A stretch of DNA of 11,376 nucleotides from DATEHQ01 sp035279525 (lineage in GTDB: Bacteria; Chloroflexota; Dormibacteria; Dormibacterales; Dormibacteraceae), in NCBI GenBank assembly GCA_035279525.1, contig DATEHQ010000002.1, forward strand, positions 1 to 11,376, given 5' to 3'. The notes under the pieces were generated by a model that had not been told where the DNA came from, ran no database searches, and worked only from the letters and a program-made list of their open reading frames with translations. The translations under genes were made by a program, and so were the position numbers. Below are positions 1 through 6,769 of the stretch, piece after piece (position 1 is the stretch's first letter; each line of letters opens with the position of its first letter).

Positions 1-1082
1 GTCGCGCTCAGGTTCACGGTCAGCGGCGCCTGGCCTGTGGTCGGCGTCGCACCCGCGGTCGCGCTCAAGGCCGGCGAGACCACCACCGTGACCGTGCCCC
101 TCACCGAGTGTCCCACCGCATCCGTCACCGTCAGCGTCGCCGTGTAGGTCCCCGCGGTGGTGTAGATGTGGCTCGGGTTCTGGCTCGTCACCAGCGCCGA
201 TGCGTCGCCGAAGTCCCAGCTGTAGGTGTAGGGCAGCGTGCCCCCGCTCGGCGTCCCGCTGAACGCCACCGTCACCGGCGCGTCCCCCGCCGTCGGATTG
301 CCCGCCACGCTCACCGTCGGCGCCGCGTGCACCGTCACCAGCACGCTCGCCGAAGCCCGCGCACCGTTGCCGTCGGTCACCGTCACCGTGGCCGTGAACT
401 GCGCCACCGAGGCGAAGACATGGCTCGGGTTCTGCGCCGTCGAGGCCGCCGAGCCGTCACCGAAGTTCCAGCTGTAGGTGTAGGGCGCCAGGCCACCGCT
501 TGGCGTCGCCCCCAGGCTCACGCTGTCACCCACGTCCACCACCGTCGGGCTGGCCGAGGCCGCCGCCGAGAGCGCCGGCGACACGGTGATCGTCACCGTC
601 GCCGTGGCCTTCGTCGCCGCCGCGTCAGTCACCGTCAGCGTCGCCGTGTACGCGCCGGCCGAGGCGTAGCTGTGGGTGGGGTTCTTCGCCGTCGAGGCCG
701 CCGAGCCGTCACCGAAGTTCCAGCTGTACGTGTACGGGGCGACGCCGCCTGAGCCAGAACCGGTGAAGGACACGGTCGTCGGTGCATCACCCTTCATCGG
801 GCTCGCCGCAGCGCTCGCCGTCAGCGGAGTGACGCCGCCGGTCAGCGTCAGCGAAAGCGATGCAGACGCGCCGCGGCCGACGGCGTCCACGACGGTGAAG
901 GTGACTGCGTACGTCCCCGCGGCCGAATACGTGTGGCTCGGGCTCTGCGAAGTCGAGCTCGTGCCGTCGCCGAAGTCCCAGTAGTACCAGTAGGGGCTCG
1001 ACCCGCCCGAGGCGCCGCCCGTGAAGTTGATCCCGAGCAACCCAAGTGCGCTGTGCGCCACCGAAGCGCTCAGGGCCGGCGG
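1..1082 (-). repeat. Tandem PKD domain array in the secreted hydrolase
   Basis: Four complete PKD units and the start of a fifth begin near residues 786, 869, 952, 1036 and 1119, with a period of about 84 residues (252 bp). Each complete unit has the family signature: a Y-W-DFGDG or YSWNFGDG strand, an NPSH/NPTH turn, a Y..AGTY strand, and a TVTD ending. PKD domains are Ig-like folds common in secreted enzymes, where they act as spacers or bind polysaccharide or the cell surface. The second and third units share a 42-bp identical stretch (435-476 and 687-728), exactly one period apart, which suggests recent duplication or gene conversion. Confidence 0.9.
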
Positions 1083-3434
1083 GTTGCCGCCGAGCAGACC
1101 CTGCATGGTGGCAAAGCCCGCCTTCTTCGTCACATCGTCGTGCTGGACGACACCCCATTGCGCCGCCACCGCGACGGCCGGCGGGCAGCACGTCATCGAG
1201 TTGTCGTCGCGCAGGTTGTACCACTGGGCGACGGAGGGATGCCCCGCCTCGGTCAGGCCCAGCGTCATGAGCGCCTGCTGCTGCGAGTCGGAGGTGGTGT
1301 TCTCCTGCACCCCGTACTCGCCAAGCCAGATCGGTTTGGAGCCCTGGCCGTTGCCGACCAGGCTGTTGTAGGTCATCACCGCGGCGGCAACGGGGTCCGC
1401 GTTGTAGTCGTGGATCGCGGCGATGTCGAAGTAGTTGCCGCCGCCGTTGGAGTAGATGCCGTCGATCCAGCCACAGGTCGCGCACGCCGGCGCGCCCATG
1501 ATCACCTTCGCACTGGGGTCCGTCGCCTTCACGGCGTTGTAGCCAGGGATGAGGATCGATGAGACGTATGCCGCCTCGGACGTATTCCAGTAGTGGGTGC
1601 CGTCGGGCTCGTTCCACATCTCCCAGACGTGGATGCTGGCCTTGTAGCGCGCCACCAACGCATGAACGAAGTCATAGAAATCCTGCGCGTTTGGCGCCAA
1701 CGTCGGATCCGTGGCCGCCCACGCCGGGGTGTACACGATGGCCGGCTGGAGCGTGACGCCGTGAGAGTTGGCCGAGGCCACGATGGCGTCTGCGCGGGTC
1801 CAGTCGTACGTGCCCTTCGTCGCCGGCTCCATCAGGTACCACGGGAACTCGATTCGCACGTTGCCCGCACCCAGGGAGTGCGCGAGGGCCATCTCCGTGT
1901 CGATGGTGGTCTGCGGGTTCGCGTTTTGATAGCAGTTGGGCGCGACGCACCACCAGCCATCAGGGTTGGGACCGACATACCGCCACGGACGCATCGACGG
2001 CTCGGCGTTGATCCCTCCATAGCGGACGGCGCTCGGCGGCGGAGGTGGTGGCGGCGGCGTCGAGTTGTAGTACTGGCCGACCGCCATGCGCAGATAACCG
2101 CCGTCGTTGTCGGCAACGGTCGAGGTGTGGGTGTTGCAGGCGTTGCATCCCCCCAGTGCGTCTGTCGTCGCCACGCCGTTGTTGTTGGTGATTCCGTCCG
2201 TCGGGTCGTGGTCGAAGTTGTTGGTCTGACATCCGTTGCCCGAGCCGAACATCACTGCTTCGATCCCCGCGGACCACAGGCTGCTGGGATGGCTCAGGAA
2301 GTACTCCGCGCGGTTGTCCTGGTAGTGGCCGCACGTGTTGTTCATGGTCAGGAAGTACTGGTTGCCTTCGGGCACCTGCCAGACGACCAGCGGCCGTGCG
2401 GTCTGGGTGTGCATCTCGGTCATCCAGCTCAGCCAGCGCGCGAAGTTGGGGAACGTGACGTTGTTCTTGTCCCACCAGTTCGGAGCGCCGTTCTGCTCGA
2501 ACCACCCGGCGTCGTGGTCGGCCACATCGTTGAAGACCGTGTCCCACGTGCTGCCGCCGTATGGGTTGCTCGAGATGCACGCGGAGTTGAGAAACGTCGC
2601 GGTCTTGTCGGCCTCACCCGTCACGTTCAGATTCGTGCTGGTGTCGCTGCCGACATCTATGCCCGACGCCCACAGCGAGGCGTGGATCCCCATGATCACG
2701 TTGCCCCCGCCGTACGCGTCACGGATGTGGAGGAGGGCGCACGCGAAGCCCTGGAGGTTGTTGGCGTAACCGTTGACGTCGGCGAAGCCCGAGCTCTGGA
2801 CGGAAGCCGTCAGCTGGTTCGCCTGCGTGAAGCCTGACGCGGCGGCGCGCTGCTGCATGAACGCCCAGAAATCGGGTTCGACGTGCACGACCACCGGCTT
2901 TCCGTACGCGGCCGCCTGCTGCATGAGCAGCTTGAAGTTCGCGTAGTACGCGGCCATCGTCGAGGTCGAGTTGATGTTGGTCCAGTCCACCGTCGGGTCG
3001 TTTCCGTAGCAGGGATTGGCGCCGGCGCTGCCGTTCGACTGGCAGATCTCGTAGTACGTCAGCACCGGCATGTAGTTGGCCGGCGAGGTGGTGCTCGAGG
3101 TCATGTAGTCGAGCGCGTAGGCGCCCGCCGGCGAGTTCCATGTCTCCCAGCCGGTGCCGGTGTTCACGCCTCCCGCCAGGTAGGTGTAGCGGTACTTCCA
3201 CGGCACCCCAGACGAGGTCATCCAGGCGAGGTCGTCCGGAGTCTGGCTGGGGACGCTCTGGATCCCGAAGTGCAGGCGGTCGTTCGGAAGAGGAGGCGCC
3301 GAAAGCAGCGCCGTCGCCGTGCTGGCGGGCACGCTGGACGAGCCCAGCGTGAGGAGTGCAAGTGCCCCCACGAAGCTCCCCGCGGCCGCCCGTCGACTAA
3401 ACGACCAAACCATTGCACCGAAAGATCCCAGCAA
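1..3434 (-). CDS. Secreted two-module glycoside hydrolase with C-terminal PKD repeats (3' end missing)
   Basis: The frame is open from 3434 to the left edge (at least 1144 residues; stop lies outside). I chose TTG at 3434 because GGGGAGGT lies 7 nt upstream; an in-frame ATG at 3413 is the alternative. Residues 1-40 form a signal peptide: arginines 14-15, a hydrophobic stretch about 21-30, and likely cleavage after VPA (37) or STA (40). Residues about 50-458 form a first module that looks like a TIM-barrel hydrolase, with HVEPDFW (Glu186) and WQVPEGN (Glu356) as candidate acidic pair; its family is not recognised. A proline run (about 459-466) leads to a second module (about 468-785) of clan GH-A type, with WEMWNEPDG (Glu609, acid/base) and WLGEYG (Glu706, nucleophile), resembling GH39/PslG-like enzymes. 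PKD domains follow from about 786. Inferred role: extracellular cleavage of a polysaccharide, perhaps the one made by the neighbouring genes. Secretion and the second module are well supported; the substrate is unknown. Confidence 0.88.
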   Translation of the reverse strand, partial: MLGSFGAMVWSFSRRAAAGSFVGALALLTLGSSSVPASTATALLSAPPLPNDRLHFGIQSVPSQTPDDLAWMTSSGVPWKYRYTYLAGGVNTGTGWETWNSPAGAYALDYMTSSTTSPANYMPVLTYYEICQSNGSAGANPCYGNDPTVDWTNINSTSTMAAYYANFKLLMQQAAAYGKPVVVHVEPDFWAFMQQRAAASGFTQANQLTASVQSSGFADVNGYANNLQGFACALLHIRDAYGGGNVIMGIHASLWASGIDVGSDTSTNLNVTGEADKTATFLNSACISSNPYGGSTWDTVFNDVADHDAGWFEQNGAPNWWDKNNVTFPNFARWLSWMTEMHTQTARPLVVWQVPEGNQYFLTMNNTCGHYQDNRAEYFLSHPSSLWSAGIEAVMFGSGNGCQTNNFDHDPTDGITNNNGVATTDALGGCNACNTHTSTVADNDGGYLRMAVGQYYNSTPPPPPPPPSAVRYGGINAEPSMRPWRYVGPNPDGWWCVAPNCYQNANPQTTIDTEMALAHSLGAGNVRIEFPWYLMEPATKGTYDWTRADAIVASANSHGVTLQPAIVYTPAWAATDPTLAPNAQDFYDFVHALVARYKASIHVWEMWNEPDGTHYWNTSEAAYVSSILIPGYNAVKATDPSAKVIMGAPACATCGWIDGIYSNGGGNYFDIAAIHDYNADPVAAAVMTYNSLVGNGQGSKPIWLGEYGVQENTTSDSQQQALMTLGLTEAGHPSVAQWYNLRDDNSMTCCPPAVAVAAQWGVVQHDDVTKKAGFATMQGLLGGNPPALSASVAHSALGLLGINFTGGASGGSSPYWYYWDFGDGTSSTSQSPSHTYSAAGTYAVTFTVVDAVGRGASASLSLTLTGGVTPLTASAAASPMKGDAPTTVSFTGSGSGGVAPYTYSWNFGDGSAASTAKNPTHSYASAGAYTATLTVTDAAATKATATVTITVSPALSAAASASPTVVDVGDSVSLGATPSGGLAPYTYSWNFGDGSAASTAQNPSHVFASVAQFTATVTVTDGNGARASASVLVTVHAAPTVSVAGNPTAGDAPVTVAFSGTPSGGTLPYTYSWDFGDASALVTSQNPSHIYTTAGTYTATLTVTDAVGHSVRGTVTVVVSPALSATAGATPTTGQAPLTVNLSA

Positions 3435-3440
3435 TAGGCA

Positions 3441-3465
3441 GACCTCCCCAGGGAGCTCGGTCCCC
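3441..3465 (-). promoter_or_regulatory. Possible RBS-sequestering hairpin with a competing alternative
   Basis: In the minus-strand transcript, GAC-CTCC pairs with GGAG-GTC (loop CTGG, 4-nt bulge CGAG), burying the Shine-Dalgarno sequence. The same CTCCC segment can instead pair with an upstream GGGGA (loop CCGAGC, one G-U pair), which would free the site. The two structures are mutually exclusive. The stems are short and the region is GC-rich, so this may be chance. Confidence 0.3.
3442..3449 (-). promoter_or_regulatory. Shine-Dalgarno sequence setting the TTG start of the secreted hydrolase
   Basis: On the minus strand this reads GGGGAGGT, ending 7 nt before TTG at 3434. The ATG at 3413 has no comparable site at normal spacing, so TTG is preferred. 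The sequence lies within the 3' arm of a possible hairpin (3441-3462). Confidence 0.65.
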
Positions 3466-3680
3466 GATTTCCGGCGACTCCAATAACGGGGTGCCCGGGC
3501 TCTTTCTTGCTAAACAGGCACGCCTCGGCCTGCTCCGGACACACTCGGCTCCAACTCGACTCTCCGGACTATCCCCCGCGCCGGAGGCCATCTCCCCGCC
3601 CTGGAGCCCTGGCCATTCTGCACAGCCGGGGCTCCTGGGTCAAATGCCCACCCGCGCCCAAGGCGCCTTCTGGGCGTCGC

Positions 3681-3700
3681 GGGGATGCCCATTCATCCCC
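3681..3700. repeat. Inverted repeat, possible operator
   Basis: The arms GGGGATG (3681-3687) and CATCCCC (3694-3700) are perfect complements separated by 6 bases. The element overlaps the candidate -35 hexamer and lies 14 bp before the candidate -10, where a repressor site would be expected. No T-tract follows, so it is not an obvious intrinsic terminator. Confidence 0.4.
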
Positions 3701-3720
3701 CCCGGGCGGCTGGTTACGAT
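3692..3720 (+). promoter_or_regulatory. Weak sigma-70-like promoter candidate for the acyltransferase gene
   Basis: TACGAT (3715-3720) fits the TAnnnT -10 pattern. TTCATC (3692-3697), 17 bp upstream, matches TTGACA at only three positions. It would give a leader of roughly 80 nt before the start at 3808. Confidence 0.25.
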
Positions 3721-3796
3721 CGCCCGAAGATGGGTGAGCTCGCCTCAGAGTCCCGCGCCCGCGCTCCGGAGGTGCGGCGCACCTTCGCACGGTTTC

Positions 3797-3802
3797 AGGA
3801 GG
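3797..3802 (+). promoter_or_regulatory. Shine-Dalgarno sequence setting the acyltransferase start
   Basis: AGGAGG lies 5 nt before ATG 3808. The other in-frame ATGs at 3685 and 3730 have no comparable site, so this decides the start. Confidence 0.75.
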
Positions 3803-3807
3803 ACCCG

Positions 3808-4335
3808 ATGGGGACGCTCAGGGTGGTCCTGGCGGTGCTCCGGGCTCGTCGGGCTTTTCGGCACTGCCAGCGGGTTGGCGAAAGGGCGAGGCTCTTCGGC
3901 AGCTGCAGCGTCGAGAACCAGGGCTCGATCACGATCGGCGACCGGCTGCTCATGCACGGCGGGACAGTTCGCTGCGAGATGGTCGCCCAGCGCAGCGGCC
4001 GGATCGAGATCGGCAGCCGCGTCTTCATCAACTACGGGACCTCGATCTCCGCGCATCGGCTGGTCCGCATCGGCGACGAGTGTCAGATCGGTCAGTACGC
4101 GATCATCATGGACTCGGACTATCACACGCCCGGGCACCTCAAGATCCCCGGCGAGGCCCGCCCAATCGTGCTCGGCAGTCGTGTCTGGCTTGGGGCGCGG
4201 GTGACCGTGCTGAAGGGTGTGACCATCGGCGAAGGCGCCGTCGTGGCCGCGGGGTCGGTGGTGACCAAGGACGTTCCAGCCTGGACGATGGTGGCCGGAG
4301 TGCCTGCGGTGCCGGTGCGCGAGATAGCGCATTGA
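3808..4335 (+). CDS. Left-handed beta-helix (hexapeptide repeat) acyltransferase
   Basis: This 175-residue protein belongs to the LbH acyltransferase family (WbbJ/maltose O-acetyltransferase type), which usually transfers an acetyl group from acetyl-CoA to a sugar hydroxyl in the cytoplasm. Repeated hexapeptides run through most of the chain: GSITIGD, GRIEIGS, RLVRIGDE, then IVLGSRVWLGA, VTVLKGVTIGEGAVVAAGSVVTKDVP and a VAGVPA end. The segment DSDYHTPGH contains the likely catalytic His106, with His110 close by. The start at 3808 has an AGGAGG sequence 5 nt upstream; longer starts would add an arginine-rich, non-conserved tail. The stop overlaps the TTG start of the next gene, so the two are probably co-translated. 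Likely role: O-acetylation of a surface polysaccharide precursor. The family is secure; the substrate is not visible. Confidence 0.88.
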   Translation: MGTLRVVLAVLRARRAFRHCQRVGERARLFGSCSVENQGSITIGDRLLMHGGTVRCEMVAQRSGRIEIGSRVFINYGTSISAHRLVRIGDECQIGQYAIIMDSDYHTPGHLKIPGEARPIVLGSRVWLGARVTVLKGVTIGEGAVVAAGSVVTKDVPAWTMVAGVPAVPVREIAH

Positions 4336-5549
4336 GCAGCCGGGCCGCCGCGCTCGCGGCGAGCCTTTCCACCGGCCTGACGCGGGAGGCCACGCACGAC
4401 GTCCAGGTCGTCTCCGGCCTCGAAGCCTTGCGCGCCCTAGAAGCCGACTGGCGGCGGTTGGCCGCGGCCACGAACGGCGGCAACCCCTTTCTGGCGTGGG
4501 AGTGGACCATCACATGGGCTGAGGTGATGATGGCGGGCCACCTCGAGACCGCCGTGGTGCGGGACGGTGGCGAGGTGGTCGCGATCGCGCCTTTCTACCG
4601 CAACCGTTACTCGATAGGCCCGGGGGTCAAGGCAACGAGCCTGCAGCTGTATGGACCGCGCGAGCTGCAGACCATCTTCGAGCTACGTCAGATCCCCATG
4701 CGTCCCGGGCAAGAGGCGGGCATCGTGCGGCAGCTTCTACGGGGTCTTGCCGAGACCGCCCGATGGGACTGGATCGAGGTCGGCGAGTATGGCCCGCGGG
4801 TTGAATGCTGGCGGGAGGTCATGGATGCGATTCCCGAGGGAGTACGCCTGGTCGTCGAGGATCGGTACGCGGTACCCATCCTGCCTCTCCGGACGGACTG
4901 GGAAGCCCAGCGCTCAGCCCTGCGGCGCAACGTCAAGGAGCGGATCCGCCGCGGTTACAACACGCTGAAGCGCGAGGGGATCGAATTCGAGCTCGAGGTC
5001 GACTCCGAACCCGCGCACTCGGGCGCGAGGCTCGACGAATTCCACCGACTGCACGAGCGGCGAGCGCTGATGACGGAACACAAGGAACATGGCAACAGCT
5101 TTCGCCACCCGCGGCTGCGTGCGTTCCTGGCGAAGGCCGTGCCGCGCATGGTCGAGGCGGGCGTGCTGCGGTTCGCCGCGCTGCGTTCCCGCGGAGAGGT
5201 CGTCGCCACCCGGCTGGTGTTCGAGAGCGACGCCTCCCTATACCTCTATTACTCGGGCTTCGAGCCCGATTGGTGGGATCGCTCGGTGATGACCGTCCTC
5301 GTCACCGAGCTCGTCAAGTCAGCCATCGCCCGGGGCGTCAAGTCGGTGAACTTCTCGCCTGGCCTCGACCAGTTCAAATCTGGCTGGACGGAGCCTGAGT
5401 TCAACGCTCCGATCAGCACGTTCATGTTCGGCCGGACCACCGCGGCTTCGCGCGTCCGGCTGGATGCTTTTCGGCGGCGCAAGCGAGCCTCGAGCGCCGT
5501 CGCCAGCGGGATCCACAGAATCCGCCTGCGGCTGGGTAGGGCGCGCTAG
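4332..5549 (+). CDS. GNAT-family acyltransferase, BioF2/CelD-like (FemAB-related fold)
   Basis: This 405-residue protein resembles the Acetyltransf_6 (BioF2/CelD) family, which is common in exopolysaccharide clusters. The start is TTG at 4332, sharing TTGA with the upstream stop; no other credible in-frame start lies before the conserved N-terminus (VQVVSGLEALRALEADW, then NPFLAWEW). A basic segment near residues 197-215 (LRRNVKERIRRG) is followed by the GNAT-like core at about 256-360, including VLRFAALRSRGEVVATRLVF, SLYLYYSGF and VNFSPGLDQFKSGW. The last 45 residues are rich in Arg and Ala. No signal peptide is seen, so it should act in the cytoplasm or at the inner membrane face. Likely role: acyl or amino-acyl modification of a polymer precursor. 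An upstream extension in the same frame overlaps the acyltransferase gene and is treated as non-coding. Confidence 0.8.
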   Translation: MSSRAAALAASLSTGLTREATHDVQVVSGLEALRALEADWRRLAAATNGGNPFLAWEWTITWAEVMMAGHLETAVVRDGGEVVAIAPFYRNRYSIGPGVKATSLQLYGPRELQTIFELRQIPMRPGQEAGIVRQLLRGLAETARWDWIEVGEYGPRVECWREVMDAIPEGVRLVVEDRYAVPILPLRTDWEAQRSALRRNVKERIRRGYNTLKREGIEFELEVDSEPAHSGARLDEFHRLHERRALMTEHKEHGNSFRHPRLRAFLAKAVPRMVEAGVLRFAALRSRGEVVATRLVFESDASLYLYYSGFEPDWWDRSVMTVLVTELVKSAIARGVKSVNFSPGLDQFKSGWTEPEFNAPISTFMFGRTTAASRVRLDAFRRRKRASSAVASGIHRIRLRLGRAR

Positions 5550-5550
5550 A

Positions 5551-5569
5551 CCGGTCGGCTTACCGCCGG
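5551..5569. terminator. Possible bidirectional hairpin between convergent genes
   Basis: CCGG-T-CGG, loop CTTA, then CCG-CCGG forms a 7-bp stem with one bulged T. It sits between the plus-strand stop (5549) and overlaps the minus-strand stop, whose TAA lies mostly in the loop (5560-5562). There is no T-tract, so efficient intrinsic termination is not shown. Confidence 0.35.
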
Positions 5570-6576
5570 CGGCCCCGCAGTCGGTCGCGAAAGTTTCGGG
5601 CGGCGATTCGGAGTGACTGCTCGCTTCGGCCGACGGCTTCGCGCCAGGGCGACAGCACGATTTCCCACACGCCGGGACGAAGCTCGATCCTTCCACCGAA
5701 TCCGGTCTTGAACTGCAACAGGCCGTGCATCGGATGCGCCGGATCGTCGTTGGGCGGCACGCCCCACATGTCGTAGTCGCGGCAGCCGGCCAGGAACGCG
5801 TCTTTCATCGCCGCCCACTGAACGGCGTGCGATCCGGCGAGCTCGCGATGGGCGTTGCTCGAACCCCCAAAGAGGTAGTAGGCACGCCCGTCGTGGTGTC
5901 CGATGACAGCCGCTGCCAACGGCTCTCCGTCGAGCCGGGCGACGTAGGTTCTGCAGTAGGTGAGGTTGTCCAGCAAGGCGCGATAGAGGTCCTCGCCCGG
6001 TACATAGATGCGCTGGCGTGCAGCGGTCATTGCGGCGAGCTGCGCCATCACGGCGGCCTCCGCGCCGGCGGTCACGGTCACGCCTGCTTTTTCGGCTCGG
6101 CGAATCGCGGTGCGGGCGCGGGTCTTGAACGTCGCGAACATCTCGGCCTCTGGCGCGAGTGCCACCACCAGGGTCCTGCCAGAGTCGTCGCCCGGTCTGT
6201 GGCGGAAGCCGCAGGCCGCGAGCTCGCTCGAGTCCAGGCGGCCTTCCGGGCTGATGAGGAGCTTCGAGAAGCCGCCAGCCCGAGCCCAGGCCGCCAGCTC
6301 CCGCACGGTCTCAGCGGTGGCCGGCACCGGGCCGCCGAATGCGGTGCAGTGCGCGAACGGCGCGACGCCGTGCGGCACGACCGTCGCCATGGCGCCGCTT
6401 GGCAGGGCGACGCGGATCACTCGATGGCCGAGCGCAGCCTCGGCGGCGCCCCAACCCCAGGACTGGACGATCGGCACGGGCGTCGCCAGCCGCGAGAGGG
6501 CGGCATCCCAGGCGGAAGACGCGATCGCCGGCTGAGCCGCGCGCGAGGGCGCGACGGAAAGTGCGGTGGCGGCCAT
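5560..6576 (-). CDS. FemAB-like peptidyl/aminoacyl transferase (GNAT fold)
   Basis: This 338-residue protein has the hallmarks of the FemAB/FemX family, known for adding amino acids to lipid II; relatives in exopolysaccharide clusters have unknown acceptors. A basic helix near residues 151-165 (KTRARTAIRRAEKAG) precedes the second GNAT-like lobe. This contains PLAAAVIGHHDGRAYYLFGG (about 219-238), a SNAHRE segment, YDMWGVPPNDDP (about 268-279) and GLLQFKTGFGG (about 285-295); the last two are the family's characteristic C-terminal signature. The ATG at 6576 is preceded by AGGA about 10 nt upstream. There is no signal peptide or membrane segment. It converges on the plus-strand GNAT gene with a 10-bp gap and diverges from the methyltransferase operon, so it is transcribed alone. 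The family is well supported; the acceptor is unknown. Confidence 0.85.
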   Translation of the reverse strand: MAATALSVAPSRAAQPAIASSAWDAALSRLATPVPIVQSWGWGAAEAALGHRVIRVALPSGAMATVVPHGVAPFAHCTAFGGPVPATAETVRELAAWARAGGFSKLLISPEGRLDSSELAACGFRHRPGDDSGRTLVVALAPEAEMFATFKTRARTAIRRAEKAGVTVTAGAEAAVMAQLAAMTAARQRIYVPGEDLYRALLDNLTYCRTYVARLDGEPLAAAVIGHHDGRAYYLFGGSSNAHRELAGSHAVQWAAMKDAFLAGCRDYDMWGVPPNDDPAHPMHGLLQFKTGFGGRIELRPGVWEIVLSPWREAVGRSEQSLRIAARNFRDRLRGRRR

Positions 6577-6769
6577 GCTGGCGCCATCCTAGGAAGGCCG
6601 GGCGTGAAGGGGAATGGCCAACCCCGGACTGGCGCCCCGGGTGGTCCGGACTGGGGGTGTGACAAATTGCCCACTCCGGCCCGGACCGTCAGGACGGGGG
6701 GACGGGGATTCCCATCGACCCCGCGAGCGGCCATCCATAGGCTTTGACGCAGGTTCAGCCAATCGATCG
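6577..6769. other. Divergent intergenic region with a small palindrome
   Basis: This stretch of about 190 bp between divergent genes is mostly G/C runs. Its only A/T-rich patch carries an imperfect palindrome, GTG-N3-AATT-N3-CAC (6659-6674), which could be an operator. TTGACG at 6744-6749 resembles a -35 box, but no good -10 follows at 16-19 bp. If it is real, transcription would start near 6779, and the methyltransferase would have to start at 6803 or 6806. Confidence 0.35.

Larger units (their letters stand above)
3435..3807. other. Divergent intergenic region
   Basis: This stretch of about 370 bp separates the minus-strand hydrolase gene from the plus-strand acyltransferase gene. It holds the leader hairpins and Shine-Dalgarno sequence of the hydrolase gene (3441-3465), a 7-bp inverted repeat (3681-3700), a weak promoter candidate (3692-3720) and the Shine-Dalgarno sequence of the acyltransferase gene (3797-3802). 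The reading frame of the acyltransferase is open back to an ATG at 3685, but nothing supports translation there. I see no convincing small gene or complete riboswitch consensus. Confidence 0.6.

Noticed and set aside
1593..2837. Long plus-strand open frame opposite the hydrolase gene
   Set aside because: Its translation is low-complexity, rich in Arg, Val, His and Gly, and lacks family motifs. The opposite strand gives a coherent enzyme with catalytic motifs, so this is a GC-rich shadow.
3414..3560. Resemblance to part of a c-di-AMP (ydaO-type) riboswitch on the minus strand
   Set aside because: A GGGGACC segment followed by a GGGG segment recalls that family, but the remaining conserved blocks as I remember them are not found, and the distance to the start codon is too short. 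A covariance model search would settle it.
3451..3790. Small proteins in the divergent intergenic region
   Set aside because: Short frames exist on both strands, but none has a convincing ribosome binding site or a natural-looking composition.
4080..4331. N-terminal extension of the GNAT gene
   Set aside because: The frame is open, but it overlaps the acyltransferase gene, is Arg/Gly-rich and has no family similarity. The TTGA junction gives a natural start.
6601..6720. G- and C-runs as a possible terminator or CRISPR-like repeat
   Set aside because: The runs are irregular, with no repeat unit, spacer pattern or hairpin followed by T's.
6614..6769. Upstream start for the first methyltransferase at ATG 6614
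   Set aside because: The added residues are Gly/Arg/Pro-rich and unlike methyltransferase N-termini, and would fill the divergent promoter region.
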